Assembly: GCF_000002995.4 (NCBI RefSeq)
Contig: NW_025062476.1
Location: forward strand, 7,934,501-7,998,500
Origin: Brugia malayi
Lineage: Eukaryota > Nematoda > Chromadorea > Rhabditida > Onchocercidae
DNA: 64,000 bases
Reading direction: 5' to 3'
Numbering within the stretch: position 1 is the stretch's first letter; every line of letters begins with the position of its first letter. The notes beneath the pieces were generated by a model, which was not told where the DNA came from, ran no database searches, and saw only the letters and a list, made by a program, of their open reading frames with translations. The translations under genes and the position numbers were made by a program. This document shows positions 10,263 through 24,197 of the stretch, in pieces.

Positions 10263-11909
10263 TTGGACTAAGTTGATATGAAATATTGTGATCATCCACT
10301 ATTTTCATTTCAAAGTCTTTAAATTTGGGAAAACTTCAAGTGAACATATTATCGTAATAGTGTAGACAAGTCTAAAGTGCAAAATGTGTGAACCTGCAGT
10401 ACATTTAACTTTAATATAAAATTTCACTGTTAATTGCAATTATTTTACGTTCTGTACAAAATGTAAGGAGAAAAAGAATTTTGTTTTTGTAATAAACGAC
10501 CAAGAAAATCTCATGAATTCATCATAGATGACAAAGCTTAATACAGAAAAACCAAAACTCAGAAGTTCATAAAACATGCAAAAGAATGATATGTTTAAAT
10601 GAGAATAAAAACTGATGTCCTCATTTACAGTCATCTTTAAGCAAGTTTTGACTAGTCTCAGCAAATACAAGTATAGTATGTCCTGATGTCCCTTCATTTG
10701 CTCAAAAGAAAAAAAAAACTGGAAAACATACCCAGCAATATATTGTTAAGAATTTCGCATTTTATTGTTTGGTTTGGAAAAAAAAAGAAAAAACTAGAGA
10801 ACACAGGTTTATAACTAGTTTTCTGAACATTTTTCTTCTACTATTTCAATAATTATTTTATTAAAGCTTTATTCCCAATAAATTATCCGCAATCAACACC
10901 TTAAGTGATAGAAGTGTTAATTGTCGGTGATACTGGGTAAACTGATAATGATAAACAACTGATAAGGGCAAAGAGATGAAAATGTTTTGGTAAACCAATT
11001 TCATCACCCCCTCCAAAAAAAAAACAATAAAATAAAATGAAACCTATTTTTGTATATTCAGTATTCATTAAATGTTTAAGAGATCTGATAAGAATGTCAT
11101 TGTGAATTTATAAAGAGTAAATTTCTCATTCGGATCAGAAGTAATCTCTACTCACGTATTATCGAACACAGTACGCTTAAAGTGCTAAGTGATGAAAGGT
11201 GTCGTGGTACGACATATCTACCCTTCAAAATACGATAAAATGGCATAAAAATATATAATATTGCTTACTGAAAGCAAGAAATTAATAGGAGCAGCTGCCA
11301 ATAGGAATTTAAACACAATATCAAAAAAGAAAAAAAGAGAAGAAAAATTGTACTTTGTCACTAAAAAATGTTGAAAATCAAAAAATTATCAGCACTAAAA
11401 AAAGAAATGTCAATATGGAACGGTTTGGTGTGATCTTGTAGCAATCCATAATAAAAGCTTCTTAAAAACAATGGGAGGAAGAAAATAATCCAGTTACAAT
11501 TGTATTTCGAAATGAATGGACTGGGAAAGAATCAAGGCGGGATAAAAGTGGGAAGAGCTGTCCAGTGGTGAAGAGCTGCAATCCTGATTTTGAACAGGAT
11601 TAAATTAAATGAATGAATGATTTGGTATGAAATATGATTTATTGGAAATTCTCAAAAGAAAATCATGAAATTATGATCAGCACATTAGACAGAGAATCAA
11701 ACAGAATAATAGGAAGCCGCTGCCCGCCCTTTTCGATGATAGTAGCAGCAGTGATAATGGTAGTAGTATTGATGGTGATAATAGCAGTGATATAATAGAA
11801 GCAATAAGTAATAGTAAATATTAGTTCAGGTAAAAATACATGAAAATCAAGACGGCCAATAAATTCAAAAGGGAAGTAATAATATTGGTTGGAAGGGACA
11901 AAGATCGGT

Positions 11910-12025
11910 TAAGATGTTTTAAAAATTTTTTAAATTTTGTTTTTAAAAAAAAAATTAAAAAAAAGTTAAGATGTTTTAAAAATTTTAAAAGTTTTAAAAA
12001 TTTGAAAAATTTTTAAAACCAAAAT
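11910..12025. repeat. Low-complexity A/T block with a repeated AAGATGTTTTAAAAATTTT unit
   Basis: The phrase AAGATGTTTTAAAAATTTT occurs twice, at about 11909 and 11968, within a field of A and T runs. It looks like slippage-driven expansion. Confidence 0.55.
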
Positions 12026-14439
12026 TTTATATATTATAATAATGTACACATGCATATATATGCATAGTTTCCAACTTATTATCTCACTATAGTATCAAAA
12101 CGACGACGGCAACAACCGCAAGCAGTACTGATAACAATTAACAAACACAATGGATGGTGCTGACCGATAACGAAATTTTCATTCACTTTCATCGATTTTA
12201 TTAATGACTTTTAATTCTGAAAGTTATGAATCATTTGTACAGTGTTTTGTGTAAGTGATTAAAATGATTTCTACATTATCTTCTTATCCACACTTACTAA
12301 TGATTTAACTATGAAGTAATCATGGCTATGTCCTATGAAATACTAAATTATAGGTGGTCATATTTGCAAGACAGCAACATTCAAGAGATTTCTGAAGATA
12401 TCCATACAAATTAAGAAAAAGGAATAGTTAAAAGGTAACAGCTAAAAAGTAAGAAATTTAACATTCATGTACTTTTCACACTATAAATACATTCATTTGT
12501 GTATTGTTTTAAATCATCTCGAATTTCAGTTTTTTGGAAAGTTTAGTCTATTTGAGTGCTGCAGCCGTACCTCACATTTCATCTAGTGGACTTATGATTA
12601 TGTCTTTTATTTTCATTGTCATTGAATACTACTATTTGGATGGAATTGGGCCACAAAATTGAAGAGTGAAGTATTGCCGTAAACTTCTGACTATCCTTAG
12701 CAAGTTCAGATTTCGCCATTGAGAACGGTAGCACAATAACTGAAGCTCTTTGTTTAAAAATTAAATTTACTTTAAATGAACCGGCATGTAATAATAAACT
12801 TTTAGGCATTTGACATCATTTACGCAAATGACGAAATAGTTGAAATAATGATTATTGACGATAGGGTAAAAAATAGGTGGAAATGTTTGTGCATTGGTTG
12901 TTACGGTGTTATTACTACTGTCAGCTTTTAAATTTCCACACATTTTACAAAATAATTATATAAATCGAATGAGAAACAACTATTATGACTGCCCTCACCT
13001 CATAACAACCAGTGTTTTTAATTGAGCGTCACCATGTCACACAATAGCAGTGTTTTATATTTCTTATAAATGACTTTTATCAAAAGTAAGAAGCTTGACA
13101 TCAACACTTACTTTTACTAGTCTCCTTTACTTATTAGCAAATGTTTTAACTAGAATTCGTCACTATCTTTGCGTGCCTAAAGTTCTGATTGCCCACTTGT
13201 CTCAAGCATATCACCCACCACTTGTTTGCTTGTCTGCAAAGGTATGGAATATGTTTTCAATGTTGATTGCTGCTCACCCATCTACCTACCTATCCACAAA
13301 ATATAAACACGTACGGATGGATCTCATCATGGCATTTTTCCTGTGGAGTAATTTGAAATGCGAAGAAATTTCCTAAATTTGACAACCCTTTTGATGATTA
13401 TCGAATTAAACAGAACAAACTGGCTGTCACGCGTAAGGCGACACAACTCATCAGTTAGCGAACGGACATGTTCATATAACCACATATTATATATAAACAG
13501 AGCAGGCGAAACGTTCACATGTGTATGCGAGCACACAAAATGTCGCAGCGAGCACTTTACATAACTATAAAACTTTTATTTACAATTTAGTAGTTTCAAG
13601 ATCTCTGCTTGCTTCTTCGAGCTTCCTCGGGAATTCGGATCACCATGTCTACTTTAGCTAACTTCATTTACTATCTTTTTCCTAGCTGGTACCACTTGTA
13701 AATTCAGGAATCAAAAGCCAATCTTTACTACTATCAATAGCGAGAATTTTTTTATTGCTTTTAGTATAAATAAATGTGAAATACTGCCTTTGATGAGTTG
13801 TTGTTGATCAGTGATGAAATAGGGAAAAAAAAAAAACAAATCTAATCATTATAATCACATTCTCATGTTAGTGAGATGTGATTATTAGATTTATCAAATA
13901 TTTGAAATTCTTCCTCAAACATTAAAAAACTAGATGGAATATCGTTCTGCTGAAGTACCACAGATGATAATAAGATGATAAACGAAGGGGCTGCCCTGTC
14001 CATATACTCAGTTGAATCTGAGAAAGAACAAAGAAAACTAAAAACTGCATGAACATATCAGACCTTTGAAAATACAAATATATTTATGGAACGAAATTTT
14101 AAAAATTTAAAGAAGCATATAACAAAAGTGGTATTTCCTCAAACTTTTACTGGAAACTTTCATGCATTGAAGTGCTGAAAGAGTTCAATCTTCCTGCACT
14201 GACTGTTACAATTTACTGCTATGATGATGAACGCAGAGGACCGTGAATTTTCTCCATTTTTTGATTGAAGAAGAGTTTCAAATTGTTTTAAAGCGCTGAC
14301 AACCATTACCAGACAATAACGAATCGATATTGCAACAGAAAGCAGAGAAAATCGGAGAATTTTTTCAGTAAATCATTGCGCAAAGTCAAAAGGCAATGCT
14401 TGAAAATGGAAAGATTGAATAACATGATCACACTGTCAT

Positions 14440-14690
14440 CATCCATCATCACAATAATCATCCATCACCATTAGCATCATCGTCACCGTCATCATCATCA
14501 TCATTACCATTACAAACAATCATTGTTATTATAATTAATAATAATAATAATGGTAACAATGAATAAAAATAATAACAAATTATTCTTGCTATTATTATTA
14601 TTATTGCTACTACTACTATTATTATATCATTATTATTAATACCATCATCACTATTATCACTACATATCATTGTCATCATTTTTCGGCCAT
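14440..14690. repeat. Imperfect trinucleotide field (CAT/TCA, then ATT/TTA)
   Basis: CATCAT, ACCATC and TCATCA repeats at 14440-14510 give way to AATAAT and TTATTA tracts to about 14640, then CATCAT again. The Asp-rich and Ile-rich frames through it are repeat artefacts. Confidence 0.75.
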
Positions 14691-14699
14691 TATTGCTAT

Positions 14700-17600
14700 T
14701 TCAGCAGCATAACAAAATTCCATTTCAAAATTATCTCAATACCAGTAATTCTACACTTTTTTCATTAGAAAAGGCTTTTTATATTGGTATGTTGAAATCT
14801 TTTCAAAGTATTTTAACACGAAACAGTAAAGCAACTTCATAAATTTTGTTCATTTTATTTCCTTCCATTCGTCATGAAACACTTTTTTAATCCATTCATT
14901 CAATCAACAAAACACACTAACCCAGGCATTAAAACGGAAAAAAGTTTTTGTTTCGAATTTTCATACCCGAAAGTTCTCATCCACTTACTGCTTATCGAAA
15001 ATAATAATTTGTACTAAAAAACCTGATAATAAATTCAAAAGTTTTGAATATTGATTTTTGACATTTCTTGAACACTGTATAGCTATCTTAACAACCACAA
15101 GGTGATTAATTCAGCTTCCAACACATCCTTTTGTTTGATGAAAAAGGAATCACTTAGTCAAACTGCAGATCAATCGTTCTATCCGAAATTCATCACTGTC
15201 TACACCAGGTGCATCAAACTGATCATGTAATTAACGGACTTCAACAGTCGCGAAACTTGTAATTACTTATGACCACTTATGTCATTTTTCTATTCCCTAT
15301 ATTTTGTTTTCATATTTTATCTGGCATTCTGTGATGTAACGCAGTATCTACTAGTATACCTGACATTAATTTTTAAGGTGTAATGGCCTTGTTATCTTTG
15401 TCCTTAATATGGAACCGTGCGGTGAATTAAGGAATTTATGGTTTAATTTATTACTCAGCAATACGTGGCTTGCTTTGCCAGAGACATTTTAACTTAATCC
15501 TTTTTTTGGTTTTAGAAGTGATACTGCTAATGGAATCATCTTATCAGCATTGAGTTTTTGACAGTCCTTTTTGTTATTTTAGGTACATCAATATCATACA
15601 ATATCATACAAAAATTCACACAAAAATACATTGGCAAATATCCGAAATTAATCTTTACTTTATTAGTGTCCTTTGATGTAAAAAAAATAAAAGGACCTGA
15701 TGATAAGAAAATTTTTTAGAAAAATGTCATCTTATAATTTTTGGAGAAAGGTCTTGCATACACAGTAATGAACTTCTCTCAAAAAAGGACATGAGGAAAA
15801 CAATGAACTTGTTTTTGAAAATTAGCCAAGTTTTATTTTCAAAAAAGGCTTTCTGAATGAATATTTGTCCTATAATTACTTTTAGACGAATGTTTTCCAC
15901 ATCTTGACACTCAACCAACTATTTAAACTAATTTTTTAGGTTAGGCATAAATCGGAATGTTTTTGAGTTGCAACCTAAAGGGAAATTAATTAATTCTGTA
16001 ATATATTAAAAAAAAAAAATCTGTCAACTTAGTTATAAGTAACTAATTTCTTCCAAGAAAAGAGCATGAAGAAAACAATAAATTTCTTCTTGAGAAATAG
16101 CCATGTTTCATTTTCAAAAAACTTTTTTAGAAATGAGTTACTATCATTACCGGAAAAAAGGATTTGTTAGCAAAATTGCAAAAATATGTGTATTCATTGC
16201 CAGAAGTGATAAAATTCGTTGTTATTTAAATTTAAATCATAACAGTTTTAAAATCCAAATACTTCCTCAATTTCCGCTCAAATTATTAACAAAATTTCAC
16301 GTTTTGTTCTTTCAACCCAACAAAATTTTTCATTTTCCTTTATCTCTCCGAAAGTTATAAGCATCTGTTATGCGTTTTATGCACATATGTCGATGAAAAA
16401 AAATTATTCGCTCTTTTTTAATTAAATTAAAAAGATGGAATCATCCATTAAGTTTATGTAAATGATATAATGATACTTTTTAAGAGGTTGTTATGTACCT
16501 CAAGGGGCAATTAGTTCATTCTCTCAAAATCAAATTTTTTTAAACTTTTAAACGAAAAAAATATATGAATTGAAGGTTATGAGTACCTGTAATTTAAATA
16601 AGAAGTATTCATCATTAAAAGGCTTTTGAAATTATAAAATTTGTAGTGGTAGCAGTAATAGCATAAAATGTTGTTTTTCTATGATTTTCATGTAAAAATT
16701 TTGTAAATAACGGTCAGAAATTTTCATGTCATTGTATACGAAAAATAAGACCAAGTTAGCAGTTAATGTTTAAAATTTAAATTCTAAAAACTGCTTTAAA
16801 AAAAAAAAAAAAAAAAAAAACGTTTCTAGCAATGGATTTTTGCTTGTGAAATGGCCAGAAAGGTAAATAAAAAGTTTAGACGCTGCAAGTCAGCTGAAAA
16901 TTTGGTCGTATCCGGAATTTGAATTTTTTGAAATTTCTTAAGAAAACACTGCCGCTAAAAGAATGAAAAACCAAACGTCAAAAAAAAAGTTGAAAGAGGA
17001 AGAAAAGTAAATAAACTGGGAGGAATCGAAATGATTACAAATTGAATGAATGAATAAATACAGAATGTAAACACTCAACCCAAGCAGCTAGAAATGTATG
17101 CGCTGCATTTCCCAGACCCGTTAACCACTAACGAAATTCAACAAAAATTTCACAAAAATGTAAACTTTGGCTTTCCGCTAGCACAAGCAAACATTTCATT
17201 AAAATTTAGACCCAACCTTCCCACCCCTCCCCCATCACACTACCCGCGCTTAGCAACACTTTTTCTCGTGTCTGCTATCTGCAACCAATGCCGCTACTTG
17301 ATTAGATTACAAGAATGGAAAATAAAGCTTTGCATGTATTTTAAATTTTCTAGATATATTAGCGAATAAAATTCCACAATGAATAATTTAAACAATACAA
17401 AGTATCACATTCGGAAGCAACACATATTTCATTGAATTTACTTTCATTGAAGTTATAAACTGTCCAAGCTTAGCTCAGTAAGCATACTATTATATGTCTT
17501 CATAATGACTTCTCAATCCGAAAGTCTTCTTTCTTTTTTAAAATATCTCATGAAATTTAACACTTCAAATATAACAATTTTCATACATATATGGAATTTT

Positions 17601-20600
17601 AAAACAGATTGAAAATACCTTGAAAATACCAAGCATTCTAGCTATATTTGGAAGAAAAAACAGGAAGACAAACGATTTTGAAAAAAGAGGAATATTCTCG
17701 GTTTATAAATATGAAAGTGTTACGTAACAGATAGAAAAACAAAGCAAATTAAAGTGTGATTCGAAATGAATGAAATTTCAACTTATGTTATAATTTCAAT
17801 TATGGCTTAACTGCTTTAGTCATAAAAAATTGGCAGAGTGTCCTTTTCATACATTCTCTTGATCCATAACGGAAGTACTGAATCTCTCCTCCACCTTTGA
17901 CCCATACTCTTTCTCTATCCATGAAATTAAATCAGAAGCTTAGAAGCCGCTGATCTTTTATTGCACCCATTCTTTTCAATTAAATACTGCTACTAAAAAT
18001 TTTGATTACAATGCACAAATGATTGTTTAGCTTCCAACAATTTCAAGCTATCAGAAAAAGAAGCTTCGAATGCTTCAATCAGCAAAAAAGAAGTTTCAAG
18101 CTTTAATTAAGAAAGATGTAACATTATTATGAAATGTTGTTGAAAGATCTGATAAAATAGAATTTATATCATAAAAAAAGAGATATTTTCAGTCTGACAT
18201 TTCAAAGATTAACAGGTAAGAATAAATATTAATGGATTTAGTGCAATATAAGACTTCGCCAGTTGACTAAATTATTTAGCATACTAATGTCAGTACTATC
18301 ATAAAAGATAATTCTATTAACGTTTGCACTAAAAAATTATTGATTTAAGCTTGCTGTAATCTTCCATTGATGTAAATCTTAAATCCATAAACTAAAATCA
18401 CTCAGATTTAGCTTAAAGAAAATTTTTTTATAGAATATGATGAAATAAAACAAACTTTCGGTTGAATTCATTGCTTCTGCAGCAGTGAAACTGTGAAAAA
18501 ACTACAAACAGCAAATACTAAATGTCTTTGACGCAACTAATTACTCAAGCAGAAACATTATTTTCCATCTCGAGAGTAATCCGAGATTTACCGGACGGTA
18601 GTGTATACCTTGTAGAAGAATGTTATTAAATTCTGACTATCAGATGAAACTAACCATTCGAGCTTGACTCTAACATGACATTTTTAAAGTGCTGGATGGT
18701 AGCTGCTACTAGTAATATTAAAGATAACTCACCAATATCCATCTCACCAATTGTGATATTTCCAGCTAAAACTAAAAGTCATCTTCTGCAAAAAAGGGCT
18801 CGACTTTATGCAAATTGTACTTAGCAAAATCACAGCTTTCTTCATCTATAATATCAGTGATAGTAGTAGTATGTTGAGGTCTTACTGAACAAGAAAATGT
18901 TTCGAATTCTATTGCATACAACCCACTTCACATTTAAAAAAAAACATATGTTTCTGCACCGACAGCTTCCCGTCCTCTACCATTCCATTCGTCTTTTCTC
19001 CTACTTCGCATTCTCAGATTCTTTCTTCGTCCCATATTCCTTCTACGGCGACATTGACCATCAAATGTGTTCAGATGGAGAAAATCGGAGTCTCACCACT
19101 ACAGTTCTATTTGCTGTATGCATGCATTCACAAAAAAAGTAATAGTTAGTAATAAAAACTTCGGCTAAGAAAAAGAAAGCAATGAATAAATATCATTTTA
19201 CGACTTTGCTTTTTACTGCTCTTCTATATATTGTCTATTGTAGTCACAAGGGATTTAAACATGACATTTAATTAGTAATTTGAATTGTTAAATTATAAGC
19301 AGACATTAAGTGAAACAGAAGCAGAAGAAATATCATATCTGTGTGAATATTTTTGTAAGATTTTGTGATGATATTCAGCGCAATTATTTCAGGTTAATTT
19401 TTAAATTCCGATAAATCACTATAGCTATTACTGTTTGGAAAGTTGAGTGAAGGACATCGGTGAGTGAAAAAAACGGAAGAAAAAGAAATCAAAATGAATG
19501 AGAAATGCGACTGAACATTTAATGTTTAAAAATGAAATGTTATCTATAACGCATTGTTGTCAGTGAAATAATTATCAATAAGGAAAAGTTATATTATCCA
19601 ACTTCTAAGAGAAATAGCAGTAATATCAGGATATTATGTCGGAAATGATTGAAGCAAATTGCTAAGGGTGGGATTGATTACCAGCAAACTAGCATAAATT
19701 TTGAAATTATTTTGTAGAAAAATTCAAGCATTTTGCTGCATTTCATAATAGTAAGCTTCCAAATTAATTCATAAAATTCAAAATAGCTAAATCTTAGTGA
19801 ATGAATTTGATTTTACAAATGCACCATATGCTAGTTAGTTCTATAAGCTGTGTTTTACGAGTAGAGGAGGATCAAATCAGTTAATTATTCCAATTTCAGA
19901 ATGCTTCGAGAATTTAATTTTCCAGACTTTAAGCAAAAATGGCAATTAATTTTTTAAATAGTTTAATTTTACTACAAAGGTCTTTGAATAACAATTTATT
20001 TGTCCAAAATAATAATACAAATCATCGAATAGTCCTTGCAAATCTGTTAATTGCTATTTGCAAAAACTGCGATAAATTAGATTCGCTTTTGATTATGGAC
20101 GTAAGCAACAAAAGTCTCTATTATCCACTGTTTCAACTAATAAAAGCTCAAAAACCAGAAAAACTGCATTTATGCTTGGAAATTACGAAACATTTCCTAC
20201 TTGACTTTCCTAAAAAGATTTAGCTCGATAACCTACTAACTACGTATGCAACTCTATGCAAATATACATAGTACTACCTATTATCATACAATTAATCAAA
20301 TGATGGAAGAACAATGACATCGATTCACATTCCCATTTCTAAATTATTTAGCGCCAGAAGAATCTTGGAAGATAATACTATGAGTAATGATAATAGCAAA
20401 GTTTATTTTAATTTTCAATTTTCAATTTTTTTTCAAGAACGACTTCAATTTTCAGAAAACGAAGCATGGAAACTGAAAGATTAAAACGGCTGGATAACAA
20501 CAATATACAATAATGTAAATAACAACTTGATCAGATTCACCTCAATGAGCCGTAGTTTAACTCGGATTTGCAATTTGAATGGCATTGATAGTAGGAGTAA

Positions 20601-23600
20601 CAATCATAATAGACGGAGTATATTTGCCATGTGCTTTTGTTCGATGAATGAAAAATTCGTAGATGCAACAAATAATTTAGTCCTATATTTATAAGTAGGA
20701 AATACATTTATTAAATTTGTTCATAAATCATTGAAACATGGTCTTCATCATTACTTCTTTGTTTTACTTCAGTTTTATATTAATTATTATTAGTGTTTCT
20801 ACTCATTGTATTATATATTTTAAACTACACTAAAATGATTAGAAATAAGAAATAGCCGTTGGAATAAGTGGAAAAAAAAAATAATCTCATGTTAAAAGAC
20901 AAAATATTATCAAATCTCATCTTTCACCATTAAGAAATTAAGCTCCATTAATGATAGTCACTAAATTAACTAAATGGAAAAGCAACATGATTCAATTGCC
21001 ACAAGATTCTCAACCGTTACAGGAAAGAAGAAATTATTGGCAGTTCAGAAGAATGACCTCAACCTTATGAGGATAGTACGACGCATTGCTGTATGCATTA
21101 ATTTGTCTCAACAAGTTTCATCCAATTACTGATGTAAAAGTCAGAAATATAAATTTCTTTGTTATCTTTTAAATAATTAAAGAGAGGAAATGAAAAATGA
21201 ATTATGGCAGTGCGGAAAGATGTGTTTCTCTGATGGGACAGTAACGTTGCTGTTATTGAGTTTCTATGAGTGGCGTTTAAATTAAGATGTAAATTAAACA
21301 AAAGCAGAGGCTTTTTTGAAGTGCATCATCATTAGTTCGGCTGTTTTTTAATAAAAAAAAAAAATGGAAAAGTTTATAAAAATCTGAAATGGTTTCGAAG
21401 CAATAAGAAAAACAAAATGGCTTCTCTTGAAAAATGTCGTAATTTATCAAAAAAAAAAAAAGGGTAGAAAAGAAGTATCTGGGAAAGAGAGAGAGAGAGA
21501 AAAAATGCAGAAAGAGAAACAGTAAATGTGTTTTTCCTCTTCCATCCTTCCCAAACTGTTCTGGAAAAAAACAAAAATCTTACACTTATATTGCACTTTA
21601 ACAAAACATATATATAAAAAAGTTATAAGAAATAAAGGACAAATTTTTTGAAAATTTCATTTAAAAAGGTCAACCCTGACGCCGCTGAATAAAACTATCA
21701 TTGCTGTACTAGGCAGACAGATGGGTAAGTAAGCCAGTCTTCTATCACCATTTACCATCCTGGCCAACACCTCAAAACTTTGCAACAAGTCATCAATCAG
21801 CGTATCTTTACATCGCAGAAAGTTCATAAATTTTCTGGTGCGAAACAAAAACACAAAAATACCAATCTCTTTGCAAATGAATTAATTTAGATGAAATACA
21901 TCTTGTAACCTGCAATAAATCAAAATAGAAGATAACGATGTTAAATAATAATGCAACTAATTTTATGACGAATAAAATGAGTTTTATAAGCTATTATAAA
22001 TTCAATTATTTATTAATCCACTTGAGAAAATAACATTTTAATAGAGAGGAAAACAACACGCTTAACTCATTCAATATCGCCAAGAGTGGTAGATAGCTTC
22101 AAATACTTTAAAAAATTGCATTTGAAATTTATAGGTTATTTCTTATGAGATTTAAGTTTTATGAGACTTAATCTCAATAACTTATACATGAACTAACTAT
22201 GGCGTAAAAAATTAGGAGATCAATTAAGAGACGGAGAATGATTTATTACTCGACAGCAGAAGTTTAATTCAAGTTTAAAAATAATTAAAGTTCAATGCTT
22301 AAAAAATAATTAAAAAGTTTCAAACCTGAGAATTACTATCTGACTATTTCTTATATTCCTTATATTTAAATGAAATAAATGAGCTCCCCGATTTCTCTGA
22401 TTTACCCCCGTATAAAGCAAATTGAAAGGTAATATAATTCTTTCAGTTTTAATATTCTAATAAATGTTTCTATAATGAAGTTAAATTTAATAAATAAGCA
22501 ACTAGATGTTAACGAAAAAGAAAGCTAAAATGGTAGCAAAATAAGTAATTGTTATTTATGTAATTGCTATTATAATTCTAAAACATATAAATTTATTCAA
22601 AAAAGAGGTGATAAAAGCTGGACAGGTGCATAAATATTATTTTGATAACAGAAACCGGTATATTTGTTATTGTAAAACAGAACGTACAAGCAAAAAATTT
22701 CAAGGATACACAATATAATTTTAATGCTTTTATTGCATTGACTTCATTAAAAACTGGATAAACATTAGCATCATTTCTGTTATCGACAAAAATTACAAAG
22801 TATGCCGGAAAGAAGGTAACAGTGAAGCAAAACAAAAAAAGAATACAAAACTATCATGTAAATGATGCAATTAGATCGATATTTTAATAACACTAGGTGA
22901 AATAAAAAATATGGATAGAATAGAGAGACGCCATGCTTTTTATAAAGGTCTAAAGAGTTTTGAAGAGACGTATCGAACTTAAAATTAACATAATCATCCA
23001 GACGATAAATTTCTTTTAACAAATATTTATAGAAGTGACATATGATATTTCAAAAATAATGAAAATTTTTAGGAATTTAACCAAGAAGAAAACAAATCAT
23101 GAATGTGAAATACTAGAAATCAAAGAAAGTCATTCAAGTAGTTTTGATAAAAATTTATCTGCCAATTCTGCTCCAATGGAAAGTGTGACAGAAAGGTTAT
23201 GAAGCCAAATTTCACTAGATAACATTGAAGCAAATGTTACCGCAAAATGAATCTTTAATAGCACAACAAATCGAATGGAGTATACACAGTCAAGAAAAAG
23301 TTTGGTTTCTTAATGAGTAACACAGAAGTTCAAATTAATAGTTAAATATTACCAAAAAGTTTCGAAATGCTTCTTACTATGTCGAAATACAAAAAAGTTG
23401 AGAATGTCAGAATACTGTTGTACTGAATTGTGTATGTGACATAAATAAGCATGAAAAGTAGTAGTCTATTAGCAATACTTATTAATAGTATCATTAAATG
23501 GGCTTATCATATTCCAATGAGACATACATCTATAGATACTTTATTGATCCAAGTGCATTTTCATAAGTTACTAGTGACCAGATGGAAAAAATAAATCTAA

Positions 23601-24090
23601 AGTAAAAAAACACAATCCAAGATTTCCTAAAAGCATTTATTTTTATATGAAATATTCGACGCCTAAATTTTTTTGTCTACTGAGATGCAAATAATGATAT
23701 TCACCAGGTTCTATATTAACCATGACTGCAAAATATTAAAATGAAATCTGATATCTAAATAATATTTCTAAAATATTTTCTATTGCATTATTCATTTTTT
23801 AAAAGCATTTAGTTTTTTCATGAAAATGTATAAACTTATTTGGAATTTGTCTTAGCAACAATTAATTAGAAAATAAAAGCGAACGATGTTTACATAATGA
23901 CGTAGCAAAATGGGCTAAAAAATGTGCTAAGGTAAGTTATTGCTGAGGCACAATCTTCCATGACATAATATAATGAATTAAGCATTATGTACTGATAACT
24001 TAACTTCCCAATGACACAAATTAAGAATTTAGATAAGTCGCAATCATTGTTTCTACGTGTACTTCTATCTCCTGAATATAATACATATGT
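14700..24090. other. Non-coding AT-rich stretch
   Basis: No supported gene. It includes an A23 run (16798-16820), a C-rich patch at about 17215-17290 that stands out in composition, and a 94-codon open frame at 19939-20223 with an ATG but no recognisable domain. The open frame is not much longer than chance allows in this composition, and no flanking exons were found. Confidence 0.35.
16798..16820 (+). repeat. Poly(A) run, 23 A
   Basis: Uninterrupted A23. It could be a retroposed tail or simple slippage; no element body or target-site duplication was recognised beside it. Confidence 0.7.
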
Positions 24091-24091
24091 T

Positions 24092-24112
24092 TTATGTATA
24101 TAAATATATATA

Positions 24113-24195
<83 letters not shown>

Positions 24196-24197
24196 TC
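24092..24197. repeat. Composite microsatellite: TA-rich, (TG)n, then (TCTG)n
   Basis: A TATG/TATA lead-in (about 24092-24118) is followed by about 20 TG units (24119-24159) and about nine TCTG units (to 24195). Open frames crossing it on both strands, reading Cys-Val, Thr-His or Thr-Asp-Arg-Gln repeats, are artefacts. Confidence 0.92.

Larger units (their letters stand above)
8683..14440. other. Non-coding AT-rich stretch
   Basis: I see no exon set with consistent phase and no recognisable protein. It contains short simple repeats, a CA/TA-rich patch at about 10158-10200 and a low-complexity block at 11910-12025. Any open frame here is short and AT-driven. Confidence 0.4.

Noticed and set aside
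14458..14679. Asp/Ile-rich frame of 73 codons
   Set aside because: Produced by the trinucleotide repeat field.
16798..16820. A23 as a retroposon tail
   Set aside because: No element body, reading frame or target-site duplication is visible, so only a homopolymer is claimed.
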